DNA of 64,000 bases from contig NC_063013.1 of NCBI RefSeq assembly GCF_020509005.1, positions 310,001-374,000 on the forward strand, given 5' to 3'. The DNA comes from Fulvia fulva (taxonomy: Eukaryota; Ascomycota; Dothideomycetes; Mycosphaerellales; Mycosphaerellaceae). The notes under the pieces are model-generated. The model made no database searches. It was not told the origin of the DNA and saw nothing but the letters and a program-made list of their open reading frames with translations. Shown in pieces: positions 1 to 12,156 of this stretch (position 1 is the stretch's first letter; the number at the start of each line of letters is the position of its first letter). The translations under genes and the position numbers were made by a program.

Positions 1-714
1 TTGAAGTGTAGTTGCCGGACTGCCGAGGGTCCAGCCGCTGTCGACAACTTTGCGGAACACGCGCATCGCAGCAGCGCTGCCAGTCGGAGTGGAAGATAGT
101 GCGGGCCGGGCAAGGTCGACGGTATCTGGAGTACTGCTTGTTGTCGGCTGTGTGCTGCCTGAGGGTTGAGTACTGTCATGCTCGTTCTCGGCGGTGTGAT
201 GCAGAATGTTCGTATTTGCCATGAACCGATCGATGGTAGGAAAGCCTGGGAAGATGGCTTGGTCGAAGTAGTCGTTCCGGGAAGCTGGCCAGTCGTCACC
301 GCTGTGTAGCTGCTGGAGATTGGTGATACTGCTTTCAGACGCGCCGGCGGGAATGTTGAAACCAGACTCAAAGTCATTGAAGTTGAATGAGTCGGACGAG
401 ACGTCGTTGTAACGGCTTGAGGATGAGTCGAGTTTGAGTGTTTCGTCGAACGAGAATGGCTGCACATGCTGAGACATCAAGCGCATGTTCCATGTCTGAA
501 GCCCCATCTCCTCCATCGGGGTGAGGTCTGGCTCAGCCGCACTCGGAAGCTGGCTGAATCGGTCTAGTTCTTTCTGGATATCCTCCGGAGTTGATGGTAA
601 GGGGCGCGACATGTAGCTGTCGTCGAGAGTGAGAGGCGCGGATCTTCCTTGGTGTACCTCTTCGAGAGTGCTTTGCTGACCGAAGGCACTCTCGGTCATC
701 CACTCGCCATCCAT
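1..714 (-). CDS. Family A member 1, N-terminal part (runs off left edge)
   Basis: An uninterrupted frame of 238 codons runs from an ATG at 714 off the left edge. The product is low in complexity, rich in Ser, Thr, Asp, Gln and Phe, and acidic, with no domain I recognise. It resembles the disordered N-terminal arms of the other family A genes in composition and style only. A probable leader intron lies just upstream on the minus strand (728-779): donor GTATGA, branch-like TACTAAT, acceptor AAG, ending 13 nt before the ATG. That matches the layout of the other members. The conserved middle and C-terminal modules would lie outside the window, so membership is inferred from position, composition and the leader intron. 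Function is unknown. Confidence 0.55.
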   Translation of the reverse strand, partial: MDGEWMTESAFGQQSTLEEVHQGRSAPLTLDDSYMSRPLPSTPEDIQKELDRFSQLPSAAEPDLTPMEEMGLQTWNMRLMSQHVQPFSFDETLKLDSSSSRYNDVSSDSFNFNDFESGFNIPAGASESSITNLQQLHSGDDWPASRNDYFDQAIFPGFPTIDRFMANTNILHHTAENEHDSTQPSGSTQPTTSSTPDTVDLARPALSSTPTGSAAAMRVFRKVVDSGWTLGSPATTLQ

Positions 715-1760
715 CGTGATCGCGTCGCTTTGTGCAGTATTAGTATGTCATATTCTGGCTTGCAAGAGGGCTGTCATACCTTGTGCCCGCAAGAGGCAAC
801 CAACAGGATTTGCGCAGTGGCGGTGGTATTTTGGTGGTCGAGGTTGCGCAGATGGATGTTGTGTTCAAGTAGGACTTCGAACATCACCATCGTGGTAGAA
901 ATAAGGATGAAGTCGCTTTACAGTGACAGGGATTATGGTTAGCGCCACTGGGAAGTCCGCTAATTGGCCAAAGCAGCTGCTCAATGCGGCAGGGACAACT
1001 CCAGAATACGGGGCCTTCACTTGAAATCTTCACGACAAGCATGATTGATGGCAGGGAAGAATATACGTTGCACAAGGTATAAATAGATGGGAAAGGTACG
1101 GATGGGTGTGTTGTTGCTGGTTGGCCGTCGATTTATTCGGTTGAGGTACACGCATGTCTCACTCCAAGCAGGGACGTCCCTTAATTCTCAGCCACTGCCG
1201 GCGAAGATATCCTGGAAGAATGGTGTTCTATGCCCTCTGTAACGTCATCCAAAGCCGCCAGGAATTTGGGGTTGGTTTCGATCAAGTGGCAGTGATGGCA
1301 TTGAGGCATGATAGAAAGATGACGACCGTGCCTTGGCACAAACTGTCCTCTGGTTTGATGCACGAGATATCAAAAACGGGACTTGATATAGTCTCTGACC
1401 AGTATAGCACGGTCAGAGTAGTGGATGTACCCCGTGTAGGAGATTTCAGGAATATAAGCATGCGGCCTACTAAGCTATGTAGTTTCTGGCCCTAGACCCA
1501 CTCGCTCATTCTTCACGCAGTACAATGCATATCATTCGATGTTAGAGAAGCCTATCTCAGGCCTGTCATCTTCGCTATAGTTCAGCTCAAGACCTTTGGC
1601 AGAGCCGTGACCTTAGCTCCGTGTATAATTCCTCTTTGCTTTTTGGAGGCCAGTACGAACCACGTATCTGCCCACTGCTGACCTATAGCAAGACTATCTC
1701 TAGTATCAATGCTGTGTTGGGACCATGAACATCCTATTGCTCTACCACTTCATCAAGCTA
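715..1760. other. Spacer between family A members 1 and 2
   Basis: Apart from the leader intron of the gene to the left (728-779), no convincing coding frame is seen. A TATA-like word (TATAAATAG) sits at about 1078-1086 on the plus strand. The only plus-strand frame after it (1154-1495) has protein-unlike composition, so I do not assign it a gene. Confidence 0.5.
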
Positions 1761-3410
1761 TCACTTCTTCTTCCGCCCCTCGCTGACGGTCAGTCCGTTT
1801 GCAATTCTCTCGGCTTGAAGGGCATCGATTGCCGTCCTCAGTGGTCCTTGTGGGCTTCTATCCTTCGACCCAACCTTGCGAATCAGATGGTTCACAACAC
1901 GCTGCCAAAAGTTGTTCGCATCGAACTCCTCGCCGGTCTGCTTTGAGATGGCGTCTGCACACTCCTCGCTCGTGCATTTCTTGCACATCTCGTACGCGTA
2001 CTCCCCTGCGACGTCCTTTGCTGTCACCATACCTTCTTCGACCATATAGAGCAGGTCGTGTGGCTCGAGACCTTGCCAAGCACTCATGTCGACGCCGATG
2101 TGGCGAAGGTTACGACTGCTTCCTCTAGAACGCCGGCGGGGCGCTGCAACTTTGGCAGCTCCCGTAGTTTGTGGAGCCGGCGCTTGAGATGTGGTGGGTC
2201 AAGTGTGCAGCGGAGCTGTCAAAGTGGATGAGTGTGACATTTGGATCGATGGCTGTTGCAAAACCGGCGCGTCGCTGGTCGACGGCATAGGCGACATAGT
2301 GGAGGACAATCCAGCTCTGCTTGTGGTAGCGTCGGTATCGAGTGAGATTCCTATGCCCATGATGCCCAGATCAGCTGCAGAGGCCACCATTGGAGTACTG
2401 GCATCGGAGTGGATGAGTGTTATGTGCTCGACGGTAGTCGCGTGAGGAGTGGTGCGACGGTAGGTGCCCAAGGAGTAGCTGACCTTATGGTCAGCATAAC
2501 CGAAAGAATGGTTCTGATGGTGTGCGGCTGATTTCAAGAAGCGTAGAATGCCTTCTGGATATGACGAGATGTCGTCGGTCGTGATGTCGATAACGTCCCG
2601 GCCAGGAAATGCTCCGATTCGCTGCAATGGCTCGACTGCGGCGTGGACTTGCTCAACGATGAGACGATCTGTGTAGTCGACGACTCTGCCTTCCGCGCAA
2701 ACTCTCTTAAGCTCGTCCCATACTGCGTCTTCTGTTGTAGCATGGTAGAGGGTATCGTTGCGCGTGAGTGCTGGGGCTTGTGTCTCCACACTATGCTCTA
2801 GAGCGGGAGGCACGGAGAGTGACGGTGCAGCACCGTTCATGACTCTCCGTCTCTTGGTAGTGGAGCGCTGATCTCCTTCATACAGAGCGGCACCATGGTT
2901 TCACTCTCGGGCGCGTTTCCGAGTGGTCTGATCTGTTGGGTATGTGTCCAAGCCCCCATTGACCTGAATGCGCTCCCCACAGATCCCTCGAGATTCTGTC
3001 GTGAAGTCTCTGAGGTGCGGATGAATGCCATTGATGTTGTCAGTATCTTCACTGGTGTGGAGGAGCTGTGAGTTCTCGGCGTAGTTCTCGTCGAGGTAAG
3101 TACTTGTCCAATCGCCTTGGTCGAGGTGTCCAACTTCGTGAGCGTCTGAAGTTGGCATGATGTCGTGCTCATCGACAGTGCGGCGCAAGTGACCAGTACT
3201 TGATGCGCCACTGGTGGCACGCTGTGCGCTGATGTTTGTGCTGACCTGAGCCACTTGTTCCTGTACTGGTGAGTTTTGCGCGTCGAACATCAACTTGAAG
3301 TCATCGCGGAGTGCCTGCAAGAGGGCGGATGGGAGGAAGGCCGGCATGCTGCTCAATGGCAGCGTGATGGAGCCCGAAAGGGGGCTAAGGGGATCACTGT
3401 TGTCGCCGAT
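1761..3410 (-). pseudogene. Family A member 2, broken by two in-frame TGA codons
   Basis: One continuous reading frame on the minus strand is interrupted only by TGA at 2901-2903 and TGA at 2199-2201. Protein-like sequence continues across both. The N-terminal part is disordered, and basic clusters flank the first stop. The middle domain (about 2330-2700) shares an AV.PLQ..G.FP pattern and following blocks with the intact gene at 21668-23758. The C-terminal module (about 1790-2085) begins WQGLEP and ends in a lysine-rich tail. No in-frame ATG is present before 3347. An ATC at 3408-3410, in the context ACC-ATC-GG and 20 nt after a probable leader intron (3431-3485), sits where a start codon is expected, so the start may be lost by a single change. 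No splice sites that would remove the stops are visible. Decay is most likely; stop readthrough is the alternative. Confidence 0.6.
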
Positions 3411-6138
3411 GGTCGCTGCTGTCGCGGGCACTTTCAGTGGTGGTAATGATCGAGACCGGTGTCGCGTCGTGCTTTAAAGTGTCACGTCTGAGCCTCTGAT
3501 AGATCTCGTCGAAGTTTGATTAAAGCTTCATCGTCGCTTCGCGTAGTGTTTCGCTAGGCTGCAGCCTTGATCCCTGTCAAAGCCTAAATTCTCGCCTCAG
3601 GCGGCTAGGGACAAGAATGATTGGCTGAGCGGCCACAATGAGATTGTTCTCGACGACGAGAACAATGAAAGATGAGATCATCACGCATCAGAGAGTGGTA
3701 GGGGAGGCCACACTGCATCTCACACTGTGGGCCTTCGCGTATACTTGCCGGTTGCCATTGTGTAAGTGGTGGAACGTGCTGGCATATGATCTTGGCCCAA
3801 GGTCCGCGAGCATATATGTAGCACATAGCCCCTTCGGCCGTGTTTGCTTGAAGACAGATGTAGTCATATGATGTAAGCTCCTAGCTTCTCCTGTATGTCT
3901 CAAACAGCATCATAACCGCAATGGGTTTGGTCCAGCCCTTGTCGACTTCTTGACGAAGGCCCGGAGCAGATTCTACGGCTGCAGAAAGCGCGAAGATATC
4001 TTGATCCTGACTGATTTCGCACATTCGGTACTTTCATCTTGAGGTAGGATGCTTTCTCTGTCGCTAGAAGCCCATCATGCCTCGACGCTGGCCTGGCTCC
4101 ATGTGGCAGAACTCCATCTACGTCTGCCCTAACCCTGTCGTCATACAGTATACCTTGGAAGTATTTTGAACTGGAGGGTAGCGTGCAGGAATGCCGCAAC
4201 AGATCCCGGCCCGGTCGGACCTAGCCTCCGTCAGCACAAGAGCAGCGCTGACGCCCTGAGCGGTGGATGTACCAAGATGCTTCAATGTCCGGTAAGGGGG
4301 ACTGATAGTAAAACACTGCTTGTATGTTGTCTCATAAGAATGCTACGCTATGTTCCATACGATGTTTCTTTCGAGCATCTATGCCAACAATGCTTTCGAT
4401 CATGCACGCGCTCTCAAAGCGGTCTCCTTGCTACTAGTATCCTTCTTATGCTTTACTTACGTCTGTGAATACAACAGTCCCCAGTGGGCCACCATGTCAG
4501 CTCATCCACACCATCTTACTGCCTTCGATACCATCTATCTGCGTAAGACATGTGTTTCCAGCTTCTCTTCCTTGACGACTGATGATTGGAGAACTCGAGG
4601 CTTGTACGAACCGTGCGATGCGTCAAGCTTCTCTCGCCTTGCTTCTGCTTGATGTCATATTGTAACTCTCTTTCGCTGATGATCATCCTGGTACATCCCC
4701 AGCACGACATACCTTGGGCCTCGACAAATGTTCCAGAGTGAAAATTTATTGGTTTCAGAGGCGTCTGGTCGCAGCTTTAGACGTTGGGCGACTCGCACGT
4801 CGGCTCACTCGATGCCTTGATAGCCTGTCATTCAGCTAAAGGCAGGGGATGGTGGAAAGAGATCTCCTCCAAAGCTAGACAGTTGACTCGCCATCAACTC
4901 GGGCCTTCCAGCCATGAGAACGCAGAGCTTGTTTTCGGCGACCAGCTATCATGATCTCTCAAGAGACCATGATATCCGGGCGCACTGAAGTATCGGCGGT
5001 TTGCGTGTCAACCCTTCTCTTTGTATTGAGCCCAAGGACTTCACTCTGGTATCATCTCTGTGTTCTGCTGTTAAGAGCCTGCGCCGTGGTCCTCAGCCAT
5101 TGTGATGGCGCCGTGTACTTGTGCCGATGGAGATCCTGCAGCGAGAGGTGCGTTCGAGACTTCCCTCGCGATGAGGTGCTGAGTGGTCATGGTGTAGTCG
5201 TGTGGGAAGATGGCAGAATGCGAGACCAGTGCTGCTATCGGACTCATGGAGTCGACGAATGGACTTAAACCTTGCACGTTGGTTCTCCCCATCACGTCAT
5301 TCCATCAATATGTCGAGTTGTCGCATCAACTATGATTTCCTACTCGATGACATCTCCACCACGGCCGAATAGAAAGAGTGCATAACTACGTATAGTCACT
5401 GCTGTGACAGACTATTGTTTCTTCTGCTAAACGAACGCCTTCTCAGAGGAAGAGCAAATGCAGCAACAAACCTTTTGGTAAGTGAGTGGCTCACGCAGCA
5501 TGTGGTCTTGGCCGCGGCTATCGCCCACCACGATCCCCGCTCGGAGTTCTGTATGGCTACACACAGCCTCATCCACGCATCACATATGCGAAAATCATAC
5601 TTTTCTTTCAGACTGTCTACCAACGCTGTTTGCTGGCCCTCGCGCGGCTCCGGCAGGATAGTGTAGCGGGGTGAAGGGCGTCGCCGACGTGCAGAGTTCC
5701 GTGCGTATCAGCCAACATGACTTGACCAAAATGAAGTTACAGAGACGAACATAGACATGACAGTGACTATGCGTCGTTGTCTTGCCATGTTTGAACATTG
5801 TTGTACTTCTAGTTACCTTAGACAGGGCGAGTTCGTGGACATGTGCCACAAAAGTCCGATAGTAAAGCGAAACAAAGGGAAGGATGAGGTGAAGCAATCG
5901 GAAGACTTGATTCGGCAGCGAATTATCATTTTGGCAAGGGTCATGAAGCAGACATCGTGCGTGGAGGATACAGCGAAAGTCAGCAAGGAAAAAGTGTGAG
6001 TACTGTTTGCACTGCCATGGGCTTGTAACCAATGCCTCCTGTAGTATGATTCCGCGCGGAGATGTTGCGCACAAATAATCCATCATTACTGTTGACATGA
6101 ACCCCAATTTCCTGTTCCATCTGTCTCCCGTGAGACTA
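3411..6138. other. Gene-poor spacer, 2.7 kb
   Basis: No frame with convincing coding character on either strand. It contains the probable leader intron of the gene to the left (3431-3485) and one copy of a diverged 40-nt sequence (5477-5516) that recurs at 11303-11342 with 32 of 40 identical positions. The longest frames here (for example 5595-6107, minus) are rich in His, Cys and Leu and look like chance frames. Confidence 0.5.
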
Positions 6139-8879
6139 TCACTCCTCTTCCTGGTCCCCTTTCTGTTCCTGATCTTCGTCGTCGTTGTCTTCTACCGACT
6201 CCATCATGCGGAGGTGAGCGGAGCGGCGCAATGGTGGTGCAAGGGTTGTGGACCCGTTGTCAGTATCAGCACGCTTTCGCTTGCCATCTGCGTTGTTGTT
6301 GACCTGGGACTTTGTTGGCGCTGGGCTGATGGCATTGCGGCCGCCGTTGATGATCGGCATGGTGTAAGTATGAAGACCAGTCTGCAGATTGGTACTATGA
6401 CCGTGACCTTGCACAATCTTCGACGGGTGGGTTGCGGTACCTGGAGTCAGGGTAGGTGTGTTGCTGCTGGGCGGTCCTGGTACCAACATCAACCCAAGGA
6501 AAGCTGCAGCTGCTTCAGCTTCCTCGACCGGAGTGTATTTAGCAGATTCGGCTGCCAGCTCAGTATTGTCGAGATACTCGCCAGACAGCTCGTAGATTGC
6601 AAGCGGGCGAATGCCAGCGGGAGGGCTACCAGATCTCCGCAAACGTCGTAATCGCTCCGCTCTGCGCTTCTCCTGGTGCTCCTTCGAAACCGGATCAAAG
6701 TTCTTGCCTAAAGCCTTAGCTCGTGCTCTCAATGCTTTCTTGAGGCGAGCGTTGTAGAATGAGTTGCCGGGCTGATCGAAAAGCTCCCCACACTCATTGT
6801 TGCCGTAGCCTTCCGAGAGATGGTGACGATCTCATCAGAGACATCGAGCTCGCTGATGTCACCTAGTTGGATGTGAGCATAGAGAATTCTAGCTTCCACA
6901 TTGCGGACGTTGGTGGCACCATGGTGATTGAGAGGGGTTGACTGCCAGCGCCACCGATTGCCCTTGCTCAGCCAGCCCCAGTAACCCGATCGGCCTTGTA
7001 ATGGTGGAGGAGCTAAAGGTCGATCAACAGGGACGGACCGTGCACGGGCTGATGGGCGCGAGGGGACAGCTGTCGGAGCAGCCACAAGTGAGCGAGCGGG
7101 CGGCAATGGTGGTGGTATTGGTATAGCCCAGAATGAGCTGGCGCTTGCCGCAGCCGTTGAAGAAGAAGCAGAAGCGACTGCTGGAGCCTGTGTTGGAACG
7201 GCGGAGTCGTGCAAAAGGCTTTGCGGCTTGGTCGTTGTCACCGTGACGGTGTTCTGTACTCCGGATTGGTTGGAAGCAGGTGTTGGTGGAATTGTCTGAG
7301 ATGTAGTGCCTGGCTGTACATCCAAATTCTGTCTCATCGGAATGCCTGACACGTCTTGACTACCATCAGGAGCCGGCAAGTTGCTAGTTGCCTGCCGCTG
7401 CGTCGAATTTACCATGCTCTGCTCGGAGGGTAGCATTGAGTGCTGATGCTGTGAGTGCATCCTAGGCTGTTCGGCTAGCTGGCTAGGTCGTGTGTGGTAT
7501 GGTCTCCACTGCTCGGAGTATGTCCCGTTCATGTCGTACACGACCTCGCGGTGGAGGCAAAGAGTGACGGTCGGGTTGTCCGATGCTGCGTACACCTCCA
7601 TGTTCCCGAATTGTGTAGCAAAGTCGGTGGTGATCAGAAGCTGCAGGCCAACACCATCTTCCCGGTAGAGTGCACTCAGTAGCTTGCAGATTGTGAACGC
7701 GAAGTTAGGGTGGTTCAGCTCAGATCTATCGCCCTTGAATTCTGGCTGCCCGGAGCTGGCAGGGAGTGTCGCAAGTATCCATCGAACATCGTCCTGTGGC
7801 ACACCAATGGCGGCGAGGAAGTCTGAATTTAGGACATCCCCGGGCGAGTCGGGTAGCCAATCAAGGTCTGGTAGCACGATACGATGCTGTAGGTCGTGCA
7901 GAGTGTTAGTGAGTGCACCTAGAACGTCCAAGGTCCCGGCCTCTGGCGTCATCAGTCCATCGGTGTTGATCACGCTCTGTAGTACGGCGAGTGACTGTGC
8001 CGTGGCTTGTACTCCGAAGACTTGTTGGAAGTTGCCTTGCAGACCGCGTACGCCTACGGTGATGATAGCGTCCCCCGAACTGTTCCGCTGGGTCTGCATG
8101 TAGTGACTTTCAGGACCAGAGGAGTGGTGGTACTGGAAAGGGTTCATACTGCTGGGGGAAAGGCCATGAGTACCTTGCGTGCCGCTGTTGCAGTGCGTGG
8201 CGAGCAGTGCTGGGTCAATGTTCATGGAGTTGTGTGCTTCTATTGTTGATGTCCCAGAAAGGTGGTGCTCCTCTCCAGTGACCGTGTCTGATGAGAATAG
8301 CGATGGTGGTGAGAAATGATCTAGGCTCTGAAAGACTGAGGATCTCTGCACCGCGCCCTGTGCAGTTGCTTGTTGCTCATGCGTAACATCTGAGCCTCCA
8401 CGAATTGACAGCAGTTGTGCTAGTGTGTCGGTCATGCTGTCGAGGTGTGAGTTGGGCTGCATGCTAGTACGGGCGCTGGAGCGGGGATCCATAACAGGTG
8501 CAGCTGCGTGCGGTGTGAAGTTGTTGATCGGGATGTGTAAGCCGGTGTGATCGGTGGACGTATTCCCACTCGTCGCGTTCGGAGGTGTTGGTACGCGCAC
8601 GCGCCTCGAGGTAGTGTATCGTCCACCGTGAGTAGTAATCGCGTTTGACGGGGGTATCGGCGGGGACATGGTCGAGAATAGTGCGACAGGAGTGTCGATG
8701 ATAGGGAGATTGCCTACGATGGTGCTGCGTGGAGCACGACCAATGATGGCAATGGCCTCGTTGTGCTCATTGCCGTCATAGAGGGTGGTGTCGTCGAATA
8801 AGGCATCCACTCTCGTGTTGTTCATCAACGGAGGCTGGGGAGCGGGCGACTGCATGTTATAGGTGTCGTTGGCGCTCAT
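6139..8879 (-). pseudogene. Family A member 3, frameshifted near 6800
   Basis: The minus-strand start is placed at the ATG at 8879. The ATG at 8951 lies inside the acceptor end of a probable leader intron (8946-9002: donor GTAAGA, branch CTGAC, acceptor CAG). About 310 disordered residues are followed by a middle domain (about 7480-8050) closely matching the gene at 12157-14766: shared blocks include TDGLM or QDGLM, a FxICKxLS block, QLLITT, LCLHR or VCLHR, and WRPY or WKPY. The C-terminal module starts in this frame (about 6820-6920) but continues in another frame (NNECGE, then a GNSFYNARLKKAL block, then KRRAERLRR) to the stop at 6139. The switch lies between about 6795 and 6826. The only GT..AG solution is 32 nt and would delete module residues, so a frameshift is more likely. 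The tail is strongly acidic. Function unknown. Confidence 0.6.
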
Positions 8880-9080
8880 CTTGCGAGCGACGGAAGATGA
8901 GCACAATAGAAGTGTCGCGTTGGTAGGTGAGCGGTGAGGTCGCGGCTGCATGGCAGGTCAGCATATAGATCTCGCCAGGATACAGCACGAGAACAGTCTT
9001 ACAATCTCAACTGGTTGGCGACGAAGGGGCAAAGAAGTGAGAAAGAGACGGTACTACCGACGGCGTCGATGTTTGTTAGT

Positions 9081-9110
9081 TGGTGGTGGTGGTGGTGGTG
9101 GTGGTGGTGT
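9081..9110. repeat. TGG trinucleotide microsatellite
   Basis: About ten uninterrupted TGG units. On the minus strand this reads as a His run in a short chance frame. It lies in the region upstream of family A member 3. Confidence 0.95.
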
Positions 9111-9242
9111 AGACAGCAGGAGAGCGCGGTCGCGGGGTGTTTAAGTTGACGAATGCTGATGCTTGGTGAGATCGTCCGCTGCTGTGACGTGGCGTCGTTG
9201 ATCAGGAGATGCGCGACCGATAAGATCACGCGTCGAGGAGCA

Positions 9243-9317
9243 TGTGGTTGTTTTTGACTGGCAGCCTGAAACACTAGCGCCGCCGTGCCGTCGAGATTGT
9301 GCAAGGCTGCATGAAGC
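9243..9317 (-). promoter_or_regulatory. Upstream element shared by family A members 3 and 4
   Basis: This segment matches 15058-15146: a shared start GTGGTTGTTTT, a near-identical core AGCCTGAAAC.CTAGCG followed by CCGCCGTGCCGT, and the end CTGCATGAAGC, with spacer length differences. It lies about 240 bp upstream of the leader-intron donor of the gene at 6139-8879. Since the coding regions are only distantly similar, such conservation upstream suggests a promoter element or an untranslated first-exon sequence. The function is inferred. Confidence 0.45.
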
Positions 9318-10759
9318 AGGGATCTGGACTTAGCGTTTCAGAGCAAACAAATGAGAGGCACGGTCTCCTTTGTGCTGCGCCACAATGACATTGTGCAAGT
9401 TCCTCCCCAGATAGAGTCCCAGCCGTGAAACACGGCAAGATCTATTGAACCTCACACCAAGGCGGAGAGAGAGAGCGTGGCGCACCGGGACTGCAGCAAT
9501 ACATAGTCGTGCTGTTAGCCATAGCGTATATACCGATCCAGCAAGGTCTTTCAGCGATCGTACAGTCAAGAAGTATGCCATTACCTAGATGAGCATTGTA
9601 CCGCGTTTTCACTTGGGTCTCTGATGCTCGCTCGCAGATACTAGACAAAGACAGCTTCTGATCTGCCAATGCCATGAGCCGCGTATCAGGGACGTTGTAT
9701 ACGTTGTGCCGAAGAAGTAGCACTGTCGTACTGTACCTGGTCGGAAAGGAAATGGCCGAGATAAGAACTGGAGGTACTTCTAGTGGTCTGCGACATGCAT
9801 GACGCTGAATCCGTGCCATCATTGCTGCCACAGTGCCAGAAGCCCTTCCACATACGAGCTTTGATGATCAACCGCATAAGCCACGCATCTTAGCCTTCAG
9901 CACCATCGTCATCCTCACGCCCTATCACAAAGTCCATTCCCGCATTTTCCTCGGTCCTATCTTTCCTGCGTGCTCTGCAAGTGAACTGTTTTTGAAAGCC
10001 AGCCAGTTGTGGGGGAAGCGACAAACAATCGGTTTCCCGGTTGTGGCACCAAGGTGGAAGATACGCTGCTGCAAGAGTGCACTTAACACCGACTCAGATG
10101 TGCTCTAATACGTGCTTTGAGTAGCCTAATCAACGTTTGATTGCAACGTAAGACATCCGGTGTGCTTCATCGTGGCTCACTTGGGCTCAGAGACTATTTC
10201 CAGCTTGAGGGAATTTCGTCATCCACTTGGTTTTGCTTCCTGTGACCGGTCATGGCTCCGTCCTCCCCGCGAAAAGCGTCGAGCTCAATGCTGATCTCTT
10301 GCAACGACAAACCCCGACCTGACCACTTCGGTGGTCAAGGTCGCTTCTGACGGGAGGTCATGGTTCTGTAAGAGTACAGAAGCAATCTGCAGAACTTCCC
10401 TCCAGTCTTGCACTTCCGTGCCAGTGGTGCCGTCTCGAAGAGCCAAAGGTGGCATGACCTTCGATTTTAGCATCATCAATGACTCCAGCTACATGTGGGC
10501 CCGTGCCGATCTACAGTCGTGTGAACTCGCTGCTGCCGACTATCTCTTGTAGTGCTGAAACGAGCACTTCTGGATCAATGTAGACTATGTCAACTCGTGG
10601 GCACCCCTTGGCCAGCTGCTGATGCTGCAGAGTATCCGAAGGTAGCGCTACAACCTCTGAAGGCGCCGCAAATCAAGTCTTGCGGGTCAAAGCAAGTTTC
10701 GAAACGTCTACTGATGGCACATCGGCCTCGTATGGAGGCGTGATATGACCAGTGGCGCT

Positions 10760-10782
10760 TGATACCAACGCTATTGGTATCA
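10760..10782. repeat. Perfect 9-bp inverted repeat
   Basis: TGATACCAA and TTGGTATCA are separated by CGCTA, forming a perfect short hairpin in a spacer with no genes nearby. Its role is unknown. Confidence 0.7.
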
Positions 10783-12156
10783 GTTTAGTACTTACTCTTC
10801 AATCTATGAGCTCTCTTTCGTGCTCGGAAGTGCGTGCACTGACCCTCTTCAACAGCTTAGCGTGGTAGTTATTGCTCGCAGTGATTGGCAGATGTGGTTC
10901 GCTTGCCGTAACCTCGGTAGGAGAACGCCGCATTCGAGTCCAGGTTGTTGTCACATCACTCTTTCCAGAGCACATCTTTGGGCATTACCACATGTGCGGT
11001 TACACCATGGTAAGAAGGCGTGAGTTTCAGCAATCCCGCGGTCTGGTATGCTAGAGCGAACGAACGGGGTCGTCTGAAAGACAACATAATGTCCCTCATA
11101 CCTTGTGTCACAGAATTCGCTAGCCCGCGCTTCTTCCAGTGCGGTGGAGATTCAACCTTCCCGCCATAGTTCACTATACTTTAAAAGTCCCCAGGCACCC
11201 CACCCGCCATAAAGAACAGCTGCGAGTCGCCAAATGTCTGAAGATAAGTCCTTATACACAAGAAACATCTCTGTGAAGTAGGCTAACAGTGCTACCAACC
11301 GCGGTGAGTGAGTGACCTTCGGAGCATGTGATCTTGGCTGCGTACATCACTGGCACACTGCACCAAAGGCAGTTTCTGCGAGGGTATACCACAGTTGCAA
11401 GTATCACGTCCGCTACAGAAAAGAGTACATTCAGGGGAATGCAGCACTGTGCATCTGTGCCAGATTGCTACCGTGCCTTGGAAAGCATCAGATTCATGTC
11501 ACTGCAGCAATACAGCAGACGCTGCAGACCACGATGCATATCTCTGCACGTCAGTGAATGTCGTCTAGTGTGAGTAGGATTGAGTGACCGTACATGACTT
11601 CTGATTCCAGTCCATGTACCATTGATGTTAACAAATAGGGAAGTGGATATCATGTCTCGTAGCTGCACCAACCATTGATTGCAGTTCTTCTTCGAGAGCT
11701 CGGGGCTCTTGTCGCATTCTGAGCAAACTACAACATAGGTGTACCATTCTACATAGGTCTGAGAAACAGTCAGTGTGTGTAACAGGTGATGTTAGCAGTG
11801 TCACATGCGCCGTAATGGTAGAAAGAACAGACATAACCAAGATTGATGCGAAGACCTTTCTCACCGATGGAAATGTGAGCAGTCAGCGCTTCTCCATGCA
11901 AGGACGGACAGCAAGGGGTGATGTTGGACTGTGTTCGTCATTTGTGCAGAGTCGAGATCAGACTATTCTCCATCCAGCCGTCCTAGAATACGAAATCCTC
12001 GAGGCGTACCACTTCTCTTCCTGAAGCTCTTCAAGCATGAGGAAATCTATTGTGCGACTCCTATGCCGAGCAACATATGCTGGTTCGTGAGACTCCCATC
12101 TCAGCCTACTGCCCTTCCCGACCAACGTCGTACTTCTTCTCACTCTTCTTATTCTC

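Larger units (their letters stand above)
9003..12156. other. Gene-poor spacer, 3.1 kb
   Basis: No supported gene. It holds a TGG microsatellite (9081-9110), an upstream element shared with the next family A gene (9243-9317), a perfect 9-bp inverted repeat (10760-10782) and the second copy of the diverged 40-nt repeat (11303-11342). The frames present are short and have compositions typical of non-coding DNA. Confidence 0.5.

Noticed and set aside
1154..1495. Plus-strand 113-codon frame downstream of a TATA-like word
   Set aside because: Composition (Cys, His, Trp, Arg scattered) is chance-like and no homologous blocks are seen.
5595..6107. 170-codon minus-strand frame in the 2.7-kb spacer
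   Set aside because: His/Cys/Leu-rich, no domain or repeat, and no splice signals or relationship to the neighbours.
8879..8951. ATG at 8951 as the start of family A member 3
   Set aside because: It lies in the acceptor end of a good 57-nt leader intron (GTAAGA, CTGAC, CAG); the next in-frame ATG at 8879 fits the leader-intron layout of the family.
8999..9304. Minus-strand frame with a poly-His run
   Set aside because: The His run is simply the TGG microsatellite read on the other strand; the rest overlaps the shared upstream element.
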